Under the pieces are notes generated by a model that ran no database searches, was not told the DNA's origin, and saw only the letters and a program-made list of their open reading frames with translations. A DNA stretch of 64,000 nucleotides from contig NZ_KZ119600.1 of the NCBI RefSeq assembly GCF_002153425.1, positions 2,177,222-2,241,221 on the forward strand, read 5' to 3'. The stretch comes from Litchfieldia alkalitelluris (GTDB lineage: Bacteria > Bacillota > Bacilli > Bacillales > Salisediminibacteriaceae). This document shows positions 34,119 to 42,741 of this stretch, one piece after another; position 1 is the first letter of the stretch; each line of letters begins with the position of its first letter. The translations under genes and the position numbers were made by a program.

Positions 34119-35300
34119 TTAATTCTCGCTACCATCAAATGCTTCAGGAATCATCGTGAAACCGTCAATCACTGTATCTTCTTCTACTTCAATCATTAAA
34201 TACCGTTTTCCTTCAAAATTAATTTGTCTTACATATCTTAAGTCTTGAGGACTGATAGAAACATTAGCGACTTTTGTTTCAATCTTTATAGATTTAGAAG
34301 TATATTTTGGTACGATGTTACGGGCTTTAATCTCATATTTTTCATCATCGATGACTCTTTGGAAGGCATCTTCTACCATATCTGTGTTTACACCTTCTAC
34401 ACCACTATGTTTAAGAACACGTTCCACATCTCTATAGTCTAATTTCGGTTCTTCTTCCTCTTCATTTTCTTCTATGACACGGTGTATTTCTTCATACACA
34501 TTAGATAGAGTACCTGTATTCAATTGATCTCCAGTAACGTTTTTTACGATCTCTTCAAAAACAATTTTATCTTCTTGGGCAGTCATTGTTTCTTCACCGT
34601 TTAAAACGTCCTCAATAAATTGATAATCAGGCTCATTTGCTTTTCCAGCTGAGTATAAAATGTGATTCACATTTGCAGCGTGATCATTAAAACAGGGGAA
34701 AAGAAAACCAGAGATTGGAGCATTTAAATTAATAATGGGATCTACGACAATATTGTATTTAAATTCTTTTTCGACATAGTCGAAGAGAAGTTCTTTTTTT
34801 GGATCCTGTGTTTTGTTGATACTACATAAAATGAACTGATGGGAATAAACCGTATCTCTGTCGCTAGCCTCGTCATCATTAGTTTGCCTTTTCATAGGTT
34901 TGTAATATTCACCACGTATAAAGCTGACAACGATATCCATATCAAATTGACGACTACTCAGCATTTTATCAACAAGACGCAACATTTGCTGCTTCCATCC
35001 TTCTACATCATCATTACTAAGTAAACCTTGATGTAGAATAAGTAGACTGTTATCTTCCGTACCCTGTTGAAATTTTAATTCAAATAATTTTTCATCTAAT
35101 TGGCCAGTTAATGTCTTTTTAAAGTTATTTAAGAAAAGTTCTTGCTGATCTTGATCAAGCAATGCAAAAGGTTGACTCTGATGATGATATATTTCACTGG
35201 AATCCTTCATTATATAAACATTAAAAATGTCATGAATTTTTAGTAAATCATTATCGGGTTTAAATTGTTTACGAATATGTGCAATATCTTTCTTGTTCAT
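34119..35300 (-). CDS. DUF4317 protein
   Basis: The 393-aa soluble protein matches the DUF4317 family as I recall it: MNKKDIAHIRKQFKPDNDLL at the start, SSRQFDMDIVVSFIRGEYYKP, FLFPCFNDHAANVNHILYS. Function unknown. It carries an acidic stretch (EENEEEEEPKLD). GGAGTGGAG precedes ATG. Confidence 0.8.
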   Translation of the reverse strand: MNKKDIAHIRKQFKPDNDLLKIHDIFNVYIMKDSSEIYHHQSQPFALLDQDQQELFLNNFKKTLTGQLDEKLFELKFQQGTEDNSLLILHQGLLSNDDVEGWKQQMLRLVDKMLSSRQFDMDIVVSFIRGEYYKPMKRQTNDDEASDRDTVYSHQFILCSINKTQDPKKELLFDYVEKEFKYNIVVDPIINLNAPISGFLFPCFNDHAANVNHILYSAGKANEPDYQFIEDVLNGEETMTAQEDKIVFEEIVKNVTGDQLNTGTLSNVYEEIHRVIEENEEEEEPKLDYRDVERVLKHSGVEGVNTDMVEDAFQRVIDDEKYEIKARNIVPKYTSKSIKIETKVANVSISPQDLRYVRQINFEGKRYLMIEVEEDTVIDGFTMIPEAFDGSEN

Positions 35301-35462
35301 TAAATCTCCACTCCTACAGTGTTTAGTTTGTAAATAGTACTCGAGGTTAAAGTGTGGTATTTAAAAATAATACTTCCAAGCATCCTTCTATTTTAGCATA
35401 ATAAAGGTTCTATAAATATATGAATTATTATTTAGAGATAACTAAAATGATATAACGTGTAT

Positions 35463-35687
35463 CTATCTGTTTTCTACATCTTTATCTTCTACATATTCTA
35501 TAATGTCACCTGGTTGGCAGTCTAGTGTTTTACAAATTGCTTCTAAGGTTGAAAACCGAATAGCTTTGACTTTTCCTGTTTTTAAATTTGAAAGATTTAC
35601 ATTAGATATTCCAATTATGCTTGCCAGTTGATTTAACTTCATTTTTTTCTCTGCTAAAACGCGATCTAATCTTATAATAATAGCCAT
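35463..35687 (-). CDS. XRE-type helix-turn-helix regulator, YozG-like
   Basis: The 74-aa protein is a single Cro/CI-type domain: VLAEKKMKLNQLASIIGISNVNLSNLKTGKVKAI, LEAICKTLDCQPGDI. It lies 14 bp after the DUF2975 membrane gene. Such pairs occur as yoaS-yozG in B. subtilis. Probably controls the pair; target not shown. Confidence 0.88.
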   Translation of the reverse strand: MAIIIRLDRVLAEKKMKLNQLASIIGISNVNLSNLKTGKVKAIRFSTLEAICKTLDCQPGDIIEYVEDKDVENR

Positions 35688-35701
35688 TTATTTCACTTCC
35701 T

Positions 35702-36322
35702 TTAAATCGTCTCATCATGTTCTTGTTGTAGGAATGAACCATATCGGAATATGTGGGCAATAAGTAACATAACAGCCCCAATTACAAAACCATTAAAGCT
35801 AACATTTGAGATATTAAGTAGGAATATATTTGTAACAAACACGTACATAAAGAAATTTATTAGTAGATCACTAAACAGTGAGTAGCCAATAAGTAAGTAG
35901 GCAATTTTCTTAATTCGCTGTGCATTAATGTTATTAAACGGCGATTCTTCTTTAATTGTGGAAATAACAATTTCTTGTACAATTAATAGACCATAAATAA
36001 ATAATGGGAAATAGATAAATCCTAGTGAGATATAGAAGGTCAAAAATGCAGTTTTGGCACTGAATATTGTTTCACTGATAGGTTGGAGTATTGAAAATGG
36101 TACTAGTGCAGAAAAAGAAGCACTGTTTGAAAAATCAAAACTCAATGACCAATGCCCAATTCCTTTTTCTACACTAAATGATTGTTCGGGCATGAAACTT
36201 GCCCAGGTGATGATGGCTATAAATCCAATAAATAAAAAAATGTTTACTCCGATGACAAAGTTAAGTAATTTATTGATCTTCATGGCACTGCTGAACATTT
36301 TATCCTTATTCAAATGAATCAC
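35702..36322 (-). CDS. DUF2975 membrane protein, YoaS-like
   Basis: The 206-aa protein has four membrane helices (about residues 18-40, 80-110, 140-160, 165-190). The GTG at 36322 (AAAGGA close upstream) or ATG 36298 (AAGGA 4 bases upstream) may be the start. It is paired with the XRE regulator at 35463. Function unknown. Confidence 0.78.
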   Translation of the reverse strand: MIHLNKDKMFSSAMKINKLLNFVIGVNIFLFIGFIAIITWASFMPEQSFSVEKGIGHWSLSFDFSNSASFSALVPFSILQPISETIFSAKTAFLTFYISLGFIYFPLFIYGLLIVQEIVISTIKEESPFNNINAQRIKKIAYLLIGYSLFSDLLINFFMYVFVTNIFLLNISNVSFNGFVIGAVMLLIAHIFRYGSFLQQEHDETI

Positions 36323-36437
36323 CGATCCTTTTAATTGTAGTTACTAATAATGATAAGTCAATATATAATGCTTTACAATAAATAATTAATGATAAACATT
36401 AATTTAATGTATAAAGATGAAGAGTAAATATTCATTT

Positions 36438-36466
36438 GTAAACGGAAGAACCGTCCCCATGTTCAC
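36438..36466 (-). repeat. REP-like element
   Basis: AACGGAAGAACCGTCCCCAT contains the complement of GGGGACGGTTCT. Same family as 37783-37842 and 39236-39265. The 36323-36549 interval holds otherwise nothing I can assign. Confidence 0.65.
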
Positions 36467-36549
36467 AAATTTGCTTTGAAATGGTACATTGTGAATATAT
36501 TAACAAAGTATTTTGGTGAAGCAATGACTAGAACAGGGGAGGATTCAAT

Positions 36550-36639
36550 TTGGTTTATAGTAAACTATTTAAATTAGGAAAAATTGGGAGTATAATTATT
36601 AAAAACAAAATTGTCATGCCTGCAATGAGTACTAATTGA
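36550..36639 (+). pseudogene. N-terminal stump of an old yellow enzyme/2,4-dienoyl-CoA reductase gene
   Basis: GGGGAGG, a TTG start and 29 codons encode SKLFKLGKIGSIIIKNKIVM followed by PAMSTN, the conserved N-terminus of NADH:flavin oxidoreductases (LFxPxxIGxxxxKNRIVMPAM). It stops at TGA 36637 and the following sequence is unrelated, so the gene was cut off, perhaps by deletion, just upstream of the DUF2974 gene. The ribosome site is intact and may still yield a 29-aa leader peptide. Confidence 0.75.
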
Positions 36640-36662
36640 ATTCTTGTGAAGGGGGAGATAAG

Positions 36663-37769
36663 ATGGCAAACATTATGGATTACTTAGATTGGCGTGGAGA
36701 TTTACTGTTAAGCCAAGTGCCATTTAATGAGGTAGATAACCTTATTCTTTCTCAAATGTCTTATGTAGATTTTGAAAAGATTGTACCTTCCCTAAACAGT
36801 GTAGAGACAATCACAATTAAGGAAGCATCAGAAATATATTTTTCAATGTACACAAAAGAGGAAATAGATGCCCTACTTACCTTAACTAAGATGTCAGCAT
36901 ACCTCCTTAAAAAAATGGCGCAATGTGACCGATTTGCAAATCTGAAATTATCAAACTATATCAATATTATTGATTCTCAAACACAGAAACAATTTTCTGC
37001 TATAACCGTCTACCTTGATGAAGATACAGATTTTATTGCATATCGGGGAACAGATAATACCATTGTTGGATGGAAGGAAAATTTTAATATGACCTTCATG
37101 TCCCCAGTACCCGCTCAAATTGAAGCTGTTTCTTACTTAAATGCGATCGGCCAAAAAACGCAGAAAAAGCTAATAATAGGAGGACACTCCAAAGGGGGGA
37201 ATTTAGCAGTATATGCGGCAGTCAAATGTTGTAGTAACATTAAGGATAGAATTTTAGAAGTTTTTAATAATGATGGTCCTGGGTTCCATCATGATGTCAT
37301 CTCTTGCGCAGAATACAAGGATATGATTAAGAGAGTGAAGACTATTATTCCTCAATCCTCTATCGTGGGGATGATGCTTGAGCATGAAGAAGAATATGTC
37401 ATTGTAAAAAGCAGTAAAAGTGTATTGTTACAGCATGATCCTATGTCATGGGAAGTATTAGGTAATCAGTTTGTTTATGAAAGATTTGTTACGAAAGAAA
37501 GCAGAATCCTCGATGGCACATTAAAAGCATTGTTGGATAAGATGGATGAATCTCAGAGGGGTCAGTTTGTTGATGCTATGTTTATGATCTTCGATGCGAC
37601 CAACGTGGAAACTATCGCAGATTTAACTCAAGATAGATGGCGGAAGATAACAGAAATAATAAAAGTAATTAGTAGTATGGATCAAGAAAATAAGAAGATA
37701 TTAAAGGAAACTATAAAGCTGTTTTTTAATGAAGGAAATCGAATATATAAGGAATCAAAGCTAAAATAA
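36663..37769 (+). CDS. DUF2974 lipase-like alpha/beta hydrolase
   Basis: The 368-aa soluble protein has a lipase-type nucleophile elbow GGHSKGGN, an oxyanion-side strand IAYRGTDNTIVGWKENF, and the family C-terminus. It belongs to the DUF2974/Mbeg1-like group; substrate unknown. ATG 36663 follows AAGGGGGAG. It directly follows the old-yellow-enzyme stump and is bracketed by REP-like elements. Confidence 0.85.
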   Translation: MANIMDYLDWRGDLLLSQVPFNEVDNLILSQMSYVDFEKIVPSLNSVETITIKEASEIYFSMYTKEEIDALLTLTKMSAYLLKKMAQCDRFANLKLSNYINIIDSQTQKQFSAITVYLDEDTDFIAYRGTDNTIVGWKENFNMTFMSPVPAQIEAVSYLNAIGQKTQKKLIIGGHSKGGNLAVYAAVKCCSNIKDRILEVFNNDGPGFHHDVISCAEYKDMIKRVKTIIPQSSIVGMMLEHEEEYVIVKSSKSVLLQHDPMSWEVLGNQFVYERFVTKESRILDGTLKALLDKMDESQRGQFVDAMFMIFDATNVETIADLTQDRWRKITEIIKVISSMDQENKKILKETIKLFFNEGNRIYKESKLK

Positions 37770-37782
37770 TGTACGAGGTATA

Positions 37783-37842
37783 CGTAGGGACGGTTCTGTT
37801 GTTTACACCAATAAGGAGTAGGTACACGGAACCGTCCCTACG
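37783..37842. repeat. REPIN-like inverted pair
   Basis: Perfect 14-bp arms CGTAGGGACGGTTC (37783-37796) and GAACCGTCCCTACG (37829-37842) flank a 32-base loop. It lies between two genes and falls inside a spurious upstream extension of the next reading frame. Confidence 0.9.
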
Positions 37843-37876
37843 TTTACCTACATTTATATGGAGAGCGGGGATTAAA

Positions 37877-39238
37877 ATGAGGAAATATGTAGTAATAGTT
37901 TTCATGTTAATGTTTTTCCTTCACCCGATAACAAGTGTCATTCTTGCTAATTCTGGTCCGGTTTATTGGGAGGGGGAACCAGGACATAGTATTCTAAGTG
38001 TTGAAAAAAATTCTCCTATTATTGTACAAAAAGAAGAACTCACCTTTGATCTCGCAGATGATAATGCAATCGATGGTAAGGTTACGGCATTATATGAGAT
38101 GTATAACCCCACATCTGAACTATTAGAAGTAGCAATGGTATTCCCTTATATTGGTAATCTCCTTTACCTTACACAAGATAATATAACTATAATAGCAAAT
38201 GGCAAAATGATAGATTACCAGATGTTTATTGGGGATCGTTTAGACTCAGGAGATAAAGAAGAATTGTTTCACTTTGATAATATCGTCCATAGTATCTCAG
38301 GTGAGGTATATGAAGGAGAACACTTTACTAACAATCAAGTAGGTAACCTATATACAATTAAACCTATAGGACCGACAGACAACACAATCACTGTTGATGT
38401 GAATTTTGATCTAGAAAGTGATAGTGAAGAAACATATTTTATTTCAAATGGATTTTATAGTTATGGCTGGTACAATAACTCAATAGAATTGTCTACTAGG
38501 TACACAGGGGAAGATATTGAACTCTTTGTTATAGGGGAAGAAGATATTAACTTAAATATTCACGCTTATATTGATAATAAAGAGGATATAGTAGATTATG
38601 AAGTTTTTACACAGCAAAAGGAAATACGTGATATTCTCCAAAATCTTATCGATAAACGTACGCAAGACTTCGACGATATGATATCACAAGAACAGCTTTA
38701 CAATCTCTACGCCAGTGCTCTTGATAACGACCTTTTCATTTACGGACATAGTTCAGAACAGGATCTATTTGAGGAAGCTTATCTTCAACGATTAATCCTT
38801 TTAAAGTATATAGTTGAATTCCCACCTAATCAGCTGCAGGAGGTGTCTGTTACCTATGAAATAACAGGAGAAATGGATCGTACTGAAACTGTGGATCCTC
38901 TGTATACGTATGAATATATTTTTAACCCTGCAAATAACTGGCATGATTTTCATCAATTATCAATATTTATAACTACTCCTGATCATTCACCATTTATTGT
39001 GAATAGCAGCATTGATCTTGTGAAACTAGAAGATAACATATATACGACTAGCGTAGAAGGGTTACCAGCTGAAGATCTTTTCTTTACTTTATATTCAAAG
39101 GAAGAAGTTATAAAAAACGAAGGTCCTAGTAGAAGTATGATTGCCCCATTATTGAACTATTCTGTTCCTATCCTAGGAATCTTTAGTATTTTAGTAATTG
39201 GAGCCATAATCACTCGAAGATTGAAACGTCACCAATAA
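37877..39238 (+). CDS. Surface protein with signal peptide and C-terminal membrane anchor
   Basis: The 453-aa protein has a signal peptide (MRKYVVIVFMLMFFLHPITS), a large outer part with beta-rich segments (GPVYWEGEPGHSI, DLADDNAIDGKVTALYEMYN), and a C-terminal helix (LLNYSVPILGIFSILVIGAI) followed by RRLKRHQ. The true start is ATG 37877 with GAGAGCGGGG upstream; sequence before it is REP-like. I do not recognise the family. Confidence 0.75.
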   Translation: MRKYVVIVFMLMFFLHPITSVILANSGPVYWEGEPGHSILSVEKNSPIIVQKEELTFDLADDNAIDGKVTALYEMYNPTSELLEVAMVFPYIGNLLYLTQDNITIIANGKMIDYQMFIGDRLDSGDKEELFHFDNIVHSISGEVYEGEHFTNNQVGNLYTIKPIGPTDNTITVDVNFDLESDSEETYFISNGFYSYGWYNNSIELSTRYTGEDIELFVIGEEDINLNIHAYIDNKEDIVDYEVFTQQKEIRDILQNLIDKRTQDFDDMISQEQLYNLYASALDNDLFIYGHSSEQDLFEEAYLQRLILLKYIVEFPPNQLQEVSVTYEITGEMDRTETVDPLYTYEYIFNPANNWHDFHQLSIFITTPDHSPFIVNSSIDLVKLEDNIYTTSVEGLPAEDLFFTLYSKEEVIKNEGPSRSMIAPLLNYSVPILGIFSILVIGAIITRRLKRHQ

Positions 39239-39265
39239 ACGGAGGGACGGTTCTCTCGTTTACAA
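39236..39265 (+). repeat. REP-like element
   Basis: AAACGGAGGGACGGTTCTCT followed by CGTTTAC. Contains GGGACGGTTCT (39244-39254) as in 37787-37797. Confidence 0.65.
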
Positions 39266-39276
39266 CACTAAAAAAA

Positions 39277-39319
39277 TATAGCCACCTCTATCAATAGTAT
39301 TATAAGAGGCGGCTTTTTG
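39277..39319 (+). terminator. Terminator after the 37.9-kb gene
   Basis: AGCCACCTCT and AGAGGCGGCT (one G-U) flank about 15 bases, followed by TTTTTG. Confidence 0.75.
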
Positions 39320-39332
39320 TCTGTACTTCGAG

Positions 39333-39818
39333 TTATTGTACTGAAGTATTTTTCTTTAACATAATTTTCTCATACAAATACTGAAAACCATATAACAAAT
39401 AGGCCTTATAATTTATGTAGAAGAAAAATTGGAGATTATTTAATCGGTTTAAACGAATAATTTTTATCTTTTTCAATAATTCAATAAGAAAAAAAGCAAA
39501 AATAGCATCCGCAACAGCATTTAGTAAAAAGAACTTTTTAAAATTACCATAAGAATTTTTTAATAACCACATAGAGAGGGGCATGTATGGACCTATACTA
39601 AATGGTAGTTCGTCCCTTAAGAAGGATTTTGAATTATCATAAAACTTCCAAAATTTCCGTTTATTACCGTAAATATGGTTGAATATTTCGAAAATAATAA
39701 TCATTATTCCTGCAGGGGAAAATCTTTTAAAATCTTTTTTTCCAATAAACAATAACGATAACCAAGGTATTGCTATTAGAACTACATTAAATATAAAATG
39801 TCTTTTTGTTATTTTCAT
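39333..39818 (-). CDS. Polytopic membrane protein, 161 aa
   Basis: Predicted to have about three hydrophobic stretches (FIFNVVLIAIPWLSLLF, AGIMIIIFEIF, FFLLNAVADAIFAFFLIELL). No family recognised. Base composition is very AT-rich. It stands alone on the minus strand with AGGTGATTTAATT upstream of ATG. Confidence 0.6.
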   Translation of the reverse strand: MKITKRHFIFNVVLIAIPWLSLLFIGKKDFKRFSPAGIMIIIFEIFNHIYGNKRKFWKFYDNSKSFLRDELPFSIGPYMPLSMWLLKNSYGNFKKFFLLNAVADAIFAFFLIELLKKIKIIRLNRLNNLQFFFYINYKAYLLYGFQYLYEKIMLKKNTSVQ

Positions 39819-39995
39819 AATTAAATCACCTCAACAATATTAATCATTCTCCATTAAATTATCCAAAATTAAAAATTCAATCCTCAATTTATTAATTTGT
39901 ACCGAAAAATTGCGATGTCTTGGTTCATCTCTAACAGCTGATATATGCTAAGATTATGAATAGAATAAACAACTAGGCTAGGGAGTGAATGTAGT

Positions 39996-41432
39996 TTGAG
40001 TAATTATACTAATATCAAAAAGAGATTTTTTATTGCAGGAGAATGGCTTGATGGTAGCAAATATCACGAATTGAAATCGCCTTATTCAAAAGAAACTATT
40101 GCCAAGGTACCTCTTGCTTCTGAAGAAGATGTAGATAAAGCTATCCAAGCTGCATTTGAGGCAAAGAGAGAAATGAAAAATCTACCTGCTCACCAACGTG
40201 CAGACATCCTAGAAAATGTGTCAAAATTAATTGAAGAAAATAGAGAACAGTGTGCTAGAACGATTTCCATTGAAGCTGGAAAGCCTATAAAAACAGCTCG
40301 CGGGGAAGTTACACGCACCATTATGACCTATAAATTTGCTAGTGAAGAGGCGCGTAGAATTCCAAACGAAATGATAAATATGGACGCGGCACCAGGAGGG
40401 GAAGGAAGAGTGGCATACAGTATTCGGGAACCTGCAGGTGTGGTAGCGGCAATCACTCCTTTTAACTTTCCGATGAACCTTGTTGCCCATAAATTAGGTC
40501 CGGCAATTGCAGCAGGTAATCCAGTAGTTTTAAAGCCCGCTTCACAAACACCACTTTCGGCATATCTTATAGCAGAATTTTTCCATCGTGCAGGTTTACC
40601 AAAGGGTGGACTTAATGTTATTACAGGAAAAGGTTCTATTATTGGAAATTCCCTCGTAACAAATCCAAAAACAAGTGTCATTACTTTCACAGGTAGTCCT
40701 GAAGTCGGTCTTGCCCTAAAAGGTAAAGCAGGATTAAAGAGAGTTACTTTGGAATTAGGGTCTAATTCCGCTGCTATCATAGACAAAGATATTTCCGTTG
40801 AAAAGATAGCAGACCGCCTAATCACTGGGGCTTTCACGTATCAGGGACAAGTATGTATCTCTCTCCAAAGAGTCTTTGTTCATGAATCTTTGAAACATGA
40901 GCTTATTGATAAAATGAAAGAACGTGCTCTGAATTTAATCTTAGGAAATCCATTGGATGAAGCCACGGATGTCTCAGCACTAATTTCAGAAGCAGATACA
41001 GATCGAGTCATTGCATGGATTAATGAAGCTATAGGTAGGGGAGCTAAATTAGTTTCTGGTGGGAAAAAATGGGACAATATTGTGGAGCCTACTATTCTAG
41101 TTGATGTCGACCCAGACACAAATGTATCCTGTAAGGAAGTCTTCGGCCCAGTTGTAACTATAAATAGTTTTTCTAAATGGCAGGATGCGATTGATGCAGT
41201 AAATAATTCAAATTATGGGCTACAAGCCGGAGTTTTCACAAAGGATATTTCGAAAGCCTTTCAAGCTTCAGAAGAGTTAGAGGTTGGAGGTGTGATGATT
41301 AATGATATTCCAACCTTTAGGGTGGATCATATGCCATATGGTGGTGTGAAACAAAGTGGATTTGGACGTGAGGGAATTAAGTATGCCATTGAAGAAATGA
41401 CAGAAATGAAGCTTGTAACGTTTAAAAAATAG
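39996..41432 (+). CDS. NAD(P)-dependent aldehyde dehydrogenase
   Basis: The 478-aa ALDH has the catalytic Cys in YQGQVCISLQRV, general-base Glu in TLELGSNSAAII, NAD-binding GSPEVGLALK and KPASQTPLSA. TTG 39996 follows GGGAGTGAATG. It is followed 18 bp later by the ablB-type acetyltransferase, so both may act on lysine-derived compounds. The exact aldehyde is unknown. Confidence 0.92.
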   Translation: MSNYTNIKKRFFIAGEWLDGSKYHELKSPYSKETIAKVPLASEEDVDKAIQAAFEAKREMKNLPAHQRADILENVSKLIEENREQCARTISIEAGKPIKTARGEVTRTIMTYKFASEEARRIPNEMINMDAAPGGEGRVAYSIREPAGVVAAITPFNFPMNLVAHKLGPAIAAGNPVVLKPASQTPLSAYLIAEFFHRAGLPKGGLNVITGKGSIIGNSLVTNPKTSVITFTGSPEVGLALKGKAGLKRVTLELGSNSAAIIDKDISVEKIADRLITGAFTYQGQVCISLQRVFVHESLKHELIDKMKERALNLILGNPLDEATDVSALISEADTDRVIAWINEAIGRGAKLVSGGKKWDNIVEPTILVDVDPDTNVSCKEVFGPVVTINSFSKWQDAIDAVNNSNYGLQAGVFTKDISKAFQASEELEVGGVMINDIPTFRVDHMPYGGVKQSGFGREGIKYAIEEMTEMKLVTFKK

Positions 41433-41450
41433 TAGTTGGTAGGTGCTGAG

Positions 41451-42260
41451 ATGAAAAATCAATGGGACATCGATATGAAAAATGATCGTATTGTTGCATA
41501 TTTGCCTAATCTATTTCAGGAAGAGGTTGATAAGTTAGTAGAAATGATCAAAAAAGATTCTCCTGGAAAGGTAATCATTTATACGACAGATAAAGATTCT
41601 CCAAAGTTGAAGGATTGTGGATTAAGTCTTGAAGCACAGATGTCAGGTTTTTTTGCTGGAAACAATGCATATATATATACGTGTTACTTGAATGAGGAAA
41701 GATCTTTATCCAAATCTTCTTTGGAAAATATTGAAGTATTAACAGCCGTTCGTCAAGATAAAAAAGATCTGGCAATCTGTTCTCATGACTATCCAATTTC
41801 CCTTATAAAGGATAATGAGTTTGAAGATCTAGCGAATCTCTATCGAAAGGTTTTTCCTGTTTATCCAACTAACGTGTACGACCCTACGTATTTAAGAGAA
41901 TCAAAGGATACGAACTATATTTTCATCGTAGCGAAAGATAAAGGGAAGATTATCGGTGCTGCATCTGCCATGGATACTGGTTATCAAAGCGCAGAAATAA
42001 CCGATTGTGCTGTAGATCCAAATTACCGTGGAAAAAACATATTGCATTTTATTATAATGGAATTGGAAAACGCCCTTCTTAAACGAGGTATTAATAATGC
42101 TTTTTCTATTACTCGTGCAAAATCAGTAGGGATGAATATGACGGTAAAACGTCTTGGTTACCATTTTGAAGGAACCTTAACAAATAACTGTATCATATCT
42201 AGCGGCTACGAAGACATGAATATATGGACGAAAAACTTAGTCAAAAATGATGGGTGCTAA
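41451..42260 (+). CDS. ablB: Beta-lysine N-acetyltransferase
   Basis: The 269-aa protein has a C-terminal GNAT domain (FIVAKDKGKIIGAASAMD, CAVDPNYRGKNILHFI with the acetyl-CoA loop, and the end NCIISSGYEDMNIW characteristic of AblB/YodP). It acetylates beta-lysine made by lysine 2,3-aminomutase, which lies convergently at 42742. The product N-epsilon-acetyl-beta-lysine is an osmolyte in other organisms. ATG 41451 is chosen; upstream TTG 41436 lacks a site. Confidence 0.85.
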   Translation: MKNQWDIDMKNDRIVAYLPNLFQEEVDKLVEMIKKDSPGKVIIYTTDKDSPKLKDCGLSLEAQMSGFFAGNNAYIYTCYLNEERSLSKSSLENIEVLTAVRQDKKDLAICSHDYPISLIKDNEFEDLANLYRKVFPVYPTNVYDPTYLRESKDTNYIFIVAKDKGKIIGAASAMDTGYQSAEITDCAVDPNYRGKNILHFIIMELENALLKRGINNAFSITRAKSVGMNMTVKRLGYHFEGTLTNNCIISSGYEDMNIWTKNLVKNDGC

Positions 42261-42318
42261 AATGAAATGGAACACCAAAACCCAAAAAAGCACGTTTAGG
42301 GTTAAAAAATCAAAAAAG

Positions 42319-42354
42319 AGGGCTGGACCATCTTGGGATGGTTCAGCCTTTCTA
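42319..42354 (+). terminator. Terminator after ablB
   Basis: GGCTGGACCATC and GATGGTTCAGCC (one G-U) with a short loop, then TTTCT. The following 42360-42415 stretch (AGCCGTCCGAGGAAAGGGAA) looks like a degraded piece of the 61.8-kb MITE. Confidence 0.75.
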
Positions 42355-42441
42355 AATATTGCGCTCGATCTCACCAGCCGTCCGAGGAAAGGGAATGGAC
42401 TCTAGTGAACACCAACAAAAGTTTTGTATTTTCAGGATAAA

Positions 42442-42714
42442 CTAAAATTTAAAGTAGTTTTTCTTCAATAGCTTTGGCTGATCCAACAGCTGCTGATAGC
42501 TGAAAACATCAGGGAGATTCTTTGTATCAATTAACATCAAATGATCTTCAATTTCATCAATGATATCATCTTCAATGTAAACCATTTCGCAGTCTGGACA
42601 GCTAATGGACGGGACATGGGTCATTTTAATGGCACGACTCCCATCTGGCAGTTCCCAATAAGCTTTCTCCATCGACTCGGAGGCATGCTTAGAGTGACAC
42701 CATTTACAAATCAT
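42442..42714 (-). CDS. yokU: YokU-like zinc-ribbon protein
   Basis: The 90-aa protein starts MICKWCHSKHASESMEKAYW and has a second pair in SISCPDCEMVYI, i.e. a four-Cys zinc ribbon. YokU-type genes accompany lysine aminomutase genes in Bacillus. It is 27 bp after ablA on the same strand. AGGAGGTGTTTCC precedes ATG. Confidence 0.85.
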   Translation of the reverse strand: MICKWCHSKHASESMEKAYWELPDGSRAIKMTHVPSISCPDCEMVYIEDDIIDEIEDHLMLIDTKNLPDVFSYQQLLDQPKLLKKNYFKF

Positions 42715-42741
42715 GGAAACACCTCCTAATCAAAACATGAA

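Noticed and set aside
36637-36639. TGA of the old-yellow-enzyme stump as another Sec codon
   Set aside because: The residue after MSTN in the family is not Cys and the sequence after the stop is unrelated to the family.
37769-37876. N-terminal extension of the surface protein
   Set aside because: It is translated REP repeat; a signal peptide begins at the internal ATG 37877 with its own ribosome site.
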